A program made the translations under genes and the position numbers. Under the pieces are notes generated by a model. It ran no database searches. It saw only the letters and a program-made list of their open reading frames with translations, and was not told the origin of the DNA. Shown here piece after piece: positions 61,895 through 64,000 of a stretch of 64,000 bases of DNA. Source of the DNA: Acridotheres tristis. Lineage: Eukaryota > Chordata > Aves > Passeriformes > Sturnidae. The stretch covers positions 31,303,029-31,367,028 of the forward strand of contig CM072894.1 in assembly GCA_037013685.1 (NCBI GenBank). The letters run 5' to 3'. Numbering within the stretch: the stretch's first letter is position 1; each line of letters starts with the position of its first letter.

Positions 61895-64000
61895 CTAAGC
61901 AAGAAACAAAAACGGGGAAAAAGGAGAAATTAATACTGAATATAATACATAAACCAATACTTAAAATTGTTTACTATGCATTTAAAATCTGGATTTACAG
62001 AACTAATGAAAGAAAAAAGATGACTTCATTCCTCCAGATATCACCTACAAAAAGTGAATTTGCTATGAACTGACAATAAGTATAGCAATTATTCTAAAAA
62101 TGTTTATTCGGTTTGCTGGCATTACTGCACAACTTGCAATTACAAAACTGAATTTCTGCTTAGATCCAGGGATAGATTAGTTGTAATCATTAGAGACACT
62201 TCCAAGGCAAGAAGTATATCTTCAATTTTCTTTTGTCTTTCAGAAACAGCAGTGTTTTTGCTGCTTCATGATTAGAGATTATTTATATGTCAGAATCATT
62301 TAAAAAATGTGTTTTCCAGAGCCGTAACATTTGTTTTGAAAGAGAAGCAGACACTCCCTCTCCCCCTTCAATTGTACCAGCTGAAGTATCAGAAAATGAA
62401 TTTGATTTTTTGCCCATTTTGGAGTCACTTGGCAGTGCCACTCTGTGAAAAGACAATGACAACTCCAAGTCCCCAGTCATAAAAACCATAAAAACAGTAA
62501 ATTCTGTTCAGCATATTTACATTTTGTAAACGTTAAATGCCACCTTTGACATGAATTTCTTAAAGGTATTTTAAGAATATGGGATTCTATATGTACCATG
62601 TAACTCAAATATAGTGTTCCTTCCATGAAAAAATGGGAAAGATCTTCTGGGTCTTAGTGTCTTTAACAAAATTTAACACAACAAGATATTAACATTCTGT
62701 ATTTTGACCCAGAAAAACCTTTTCAAGAAATAGAGAACTACTTTTTTAGTGGTAGTTACTCTGAAGTTAGTGTAGCTGGCCACAAAAAGATAAAATGTTT
62801 GATATTTTCAGAACCAACTACTGTTTGCTCACTCTGCCTGCCAGTATAAATTTCAGTGTCTACTAATTTCTGCAGTTTCTTTCAACTGAGGTAAAAAAAT
62901 GAATTCAAAATTAATTCTTATACAATTTCATTTTTTGTAAGCAACAACTATCTATTTGCAATTGCTTTGCAACTTCCCCACCCAGATGTTAGGGATGAAG
63001 CAAACAAGAAAACAAAGCAAGAAAATATAACAAAACAAAGCCTCCAAGTCTGCACAGATTTACAAAAGGGGGAAAAAAAAGGCAGGAAGAGAATTATTTT
63101 TAGTGGCAACTCATGATTGTGGGGCCTTAATGTCTGTGATTTGCAGCTGGGCAAAGACGTTTATTTGCAGACAACTAACACACAATTCTAATTTAAAAAT
63201 AATGTCAGTTTTTGCTCAAAGATTGTTTTTTTTTTTCCATTCAATACTCATTGTTAATTGCTTGAACTGAAGTTTACAAAACAAGTCTTTCTTTTTAGCA
63301 GATTCTTTGAGGCCAACTGCTTTCAGTACATTCATCATGTTTTTAAAAAACAGTTTGAGGCCTGAAATCAATTGGAATGCACAATAACTTACTGTTGCAG
63401 TAGTACTCCTAACACAAATGCAGCAAATGAGTAAGACTACAACTAACAGCTACAGAGCAGAGACAGCTCAAGAATAAACCACAGATCTTCTTCAACAATA
63501 AAGATTATTCATTGTAAGAATATCAGAGCTGAAGTACAAATATAGCAATAACCAAGTTGCATCTGGTAGAAAGAAAATGTGGTAAAGAGGACAGGAATGA
63601 AAGCATGCCTTGCCAACTTCTGCTGATAAATACAGTATTTCTCAGCAAATCAAATGTTAGTAGAATTGCATAAATAATGAAATGTTAATTATGCCGGTTC
63701 AGACAAACAGAAAAAGTGAGAAGAGGTAAGATCCTACTGCACTATTCTTTAGCATAGCTGAACTATTTGGATGCTTCTTCTTCCTGTCAGGATAACAAGC
63801 AAAAATGAAGAAATTCAGACTGGCTTACAAATGGCTCTGACAATTAGAAACCGAATAGCAAATAAAAAACCACCAACTTTAAAAGTATGTCAACCACAGA
63901 AACATGTTTTTCCATAAAGCTAGATTTCTTCATTAGAGTGAAATGTAGCTATTTAAACATTGATGACTTTATCTGCTAAAGAATAAGAAATAGTTCTGTT
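61895..64000 (-). other. ZRANB3: Presumed ZRANB3 intron running off the window
   Basis: The micro-exon needs an upstream exon ending in something like NG(R). I read both strands of this stretch and did not find the expected LLPFQ...NGR segment or any other convincing exon. It is AT-rich single-copy-looking sequence. Confidence 0.5.

Noticed and set aside
62283..62489. Minus-strand 68-codon frame considered as the missing 5' exon of ZRANB3
   Set aside because: It lacks the expected LLPFQ...NGR sequence and has no fitting donor or phase for the 61894 micro-exon.
1..64000. Prokaryote-type systems, CRISPR arrays, operons, tRNA or rRNA genes
   Set aside because: The window is vertebrate chromosomal DNA with spliced genes. 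I saw no regularly spaced repeats with unique spacers and no cloverleaf or rRNA-like sequence.

Overview
This is vertebrate nuclear DNA, most likely from a bird. It is AT-rich, with intron-split genes, GT-AG splice sites and CpG-rich promoters. CR1-type LINE tails, the characteristic avian repeat, lie at 3418-3575, 47611-47655 and 48603-48657. The introns are short, so three genes fit in about 58 kb. The species cannot be read from the sequence.

The window holds three protein genes in the order and orientation found at human 2q21.3. (1) MAP3K19 (YSK4) is on the minus strand, with coding exons at 4162-13653 and tentative 5' exons out to about 15300. (2) RAB3GAP1 is on the plus strand at 16273-36817; it is complete, with 24 coding exons and 977 residues. 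(3) ZRANB3 is on the minus strand, with its stop at 39158 and 19 coding exons up to 61894; its 5' end lies beyond the right edge of the window or was not found. The first 3.4 kb has no coding exon I can recognise. By synteny it could be the 3' UTR of CCNT2 on the plus strand, but the sequence alone does not prove this.

Layout: MAP3K19 and RAB3GAP1 are head to head across a CpG-rich interval (about 15240-16620). RAB3GAP1 and ZRANB3 are tail to tail across about 2.3 kb (36818-39157). The gene left of MAP3K19, if it is CCNT2, would also meet it tail to tail. The three products are not known to act together: one is a stress-pathway MAP3 kinase, one is the catalytic Rab3 GAP and Rab18 exchange-factor subunit, and one is a PCNA-associated fork-remodelling translocase and nuclease.

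Exons were placed by reading the translations, locating GT/AG borders and checking that codon phase is continuous. For RAB3GAP1 and ZRANB3 every listed junction is in phase. For MAP3K19 the seven 3' exons are in phase and the 5' end is unresolved. Non-genic material includes a probable solo LTR with a 6-bp target duplication in a ZRANB3 intron (48678-48971), CR1 fragments, a TTA microsatellite, an AT-rich palindromic repeat, and several short direct duplications. I found no new multi-gene system. The unusual points are the solo LTR, a 19-nt ZRANB3 micro-exon just ahead of the Walker A motif, the ambiguous MAP3K19 5' end, and a weak C/D-box snoRNA-like candidate in a RAB3GAP1 intron.
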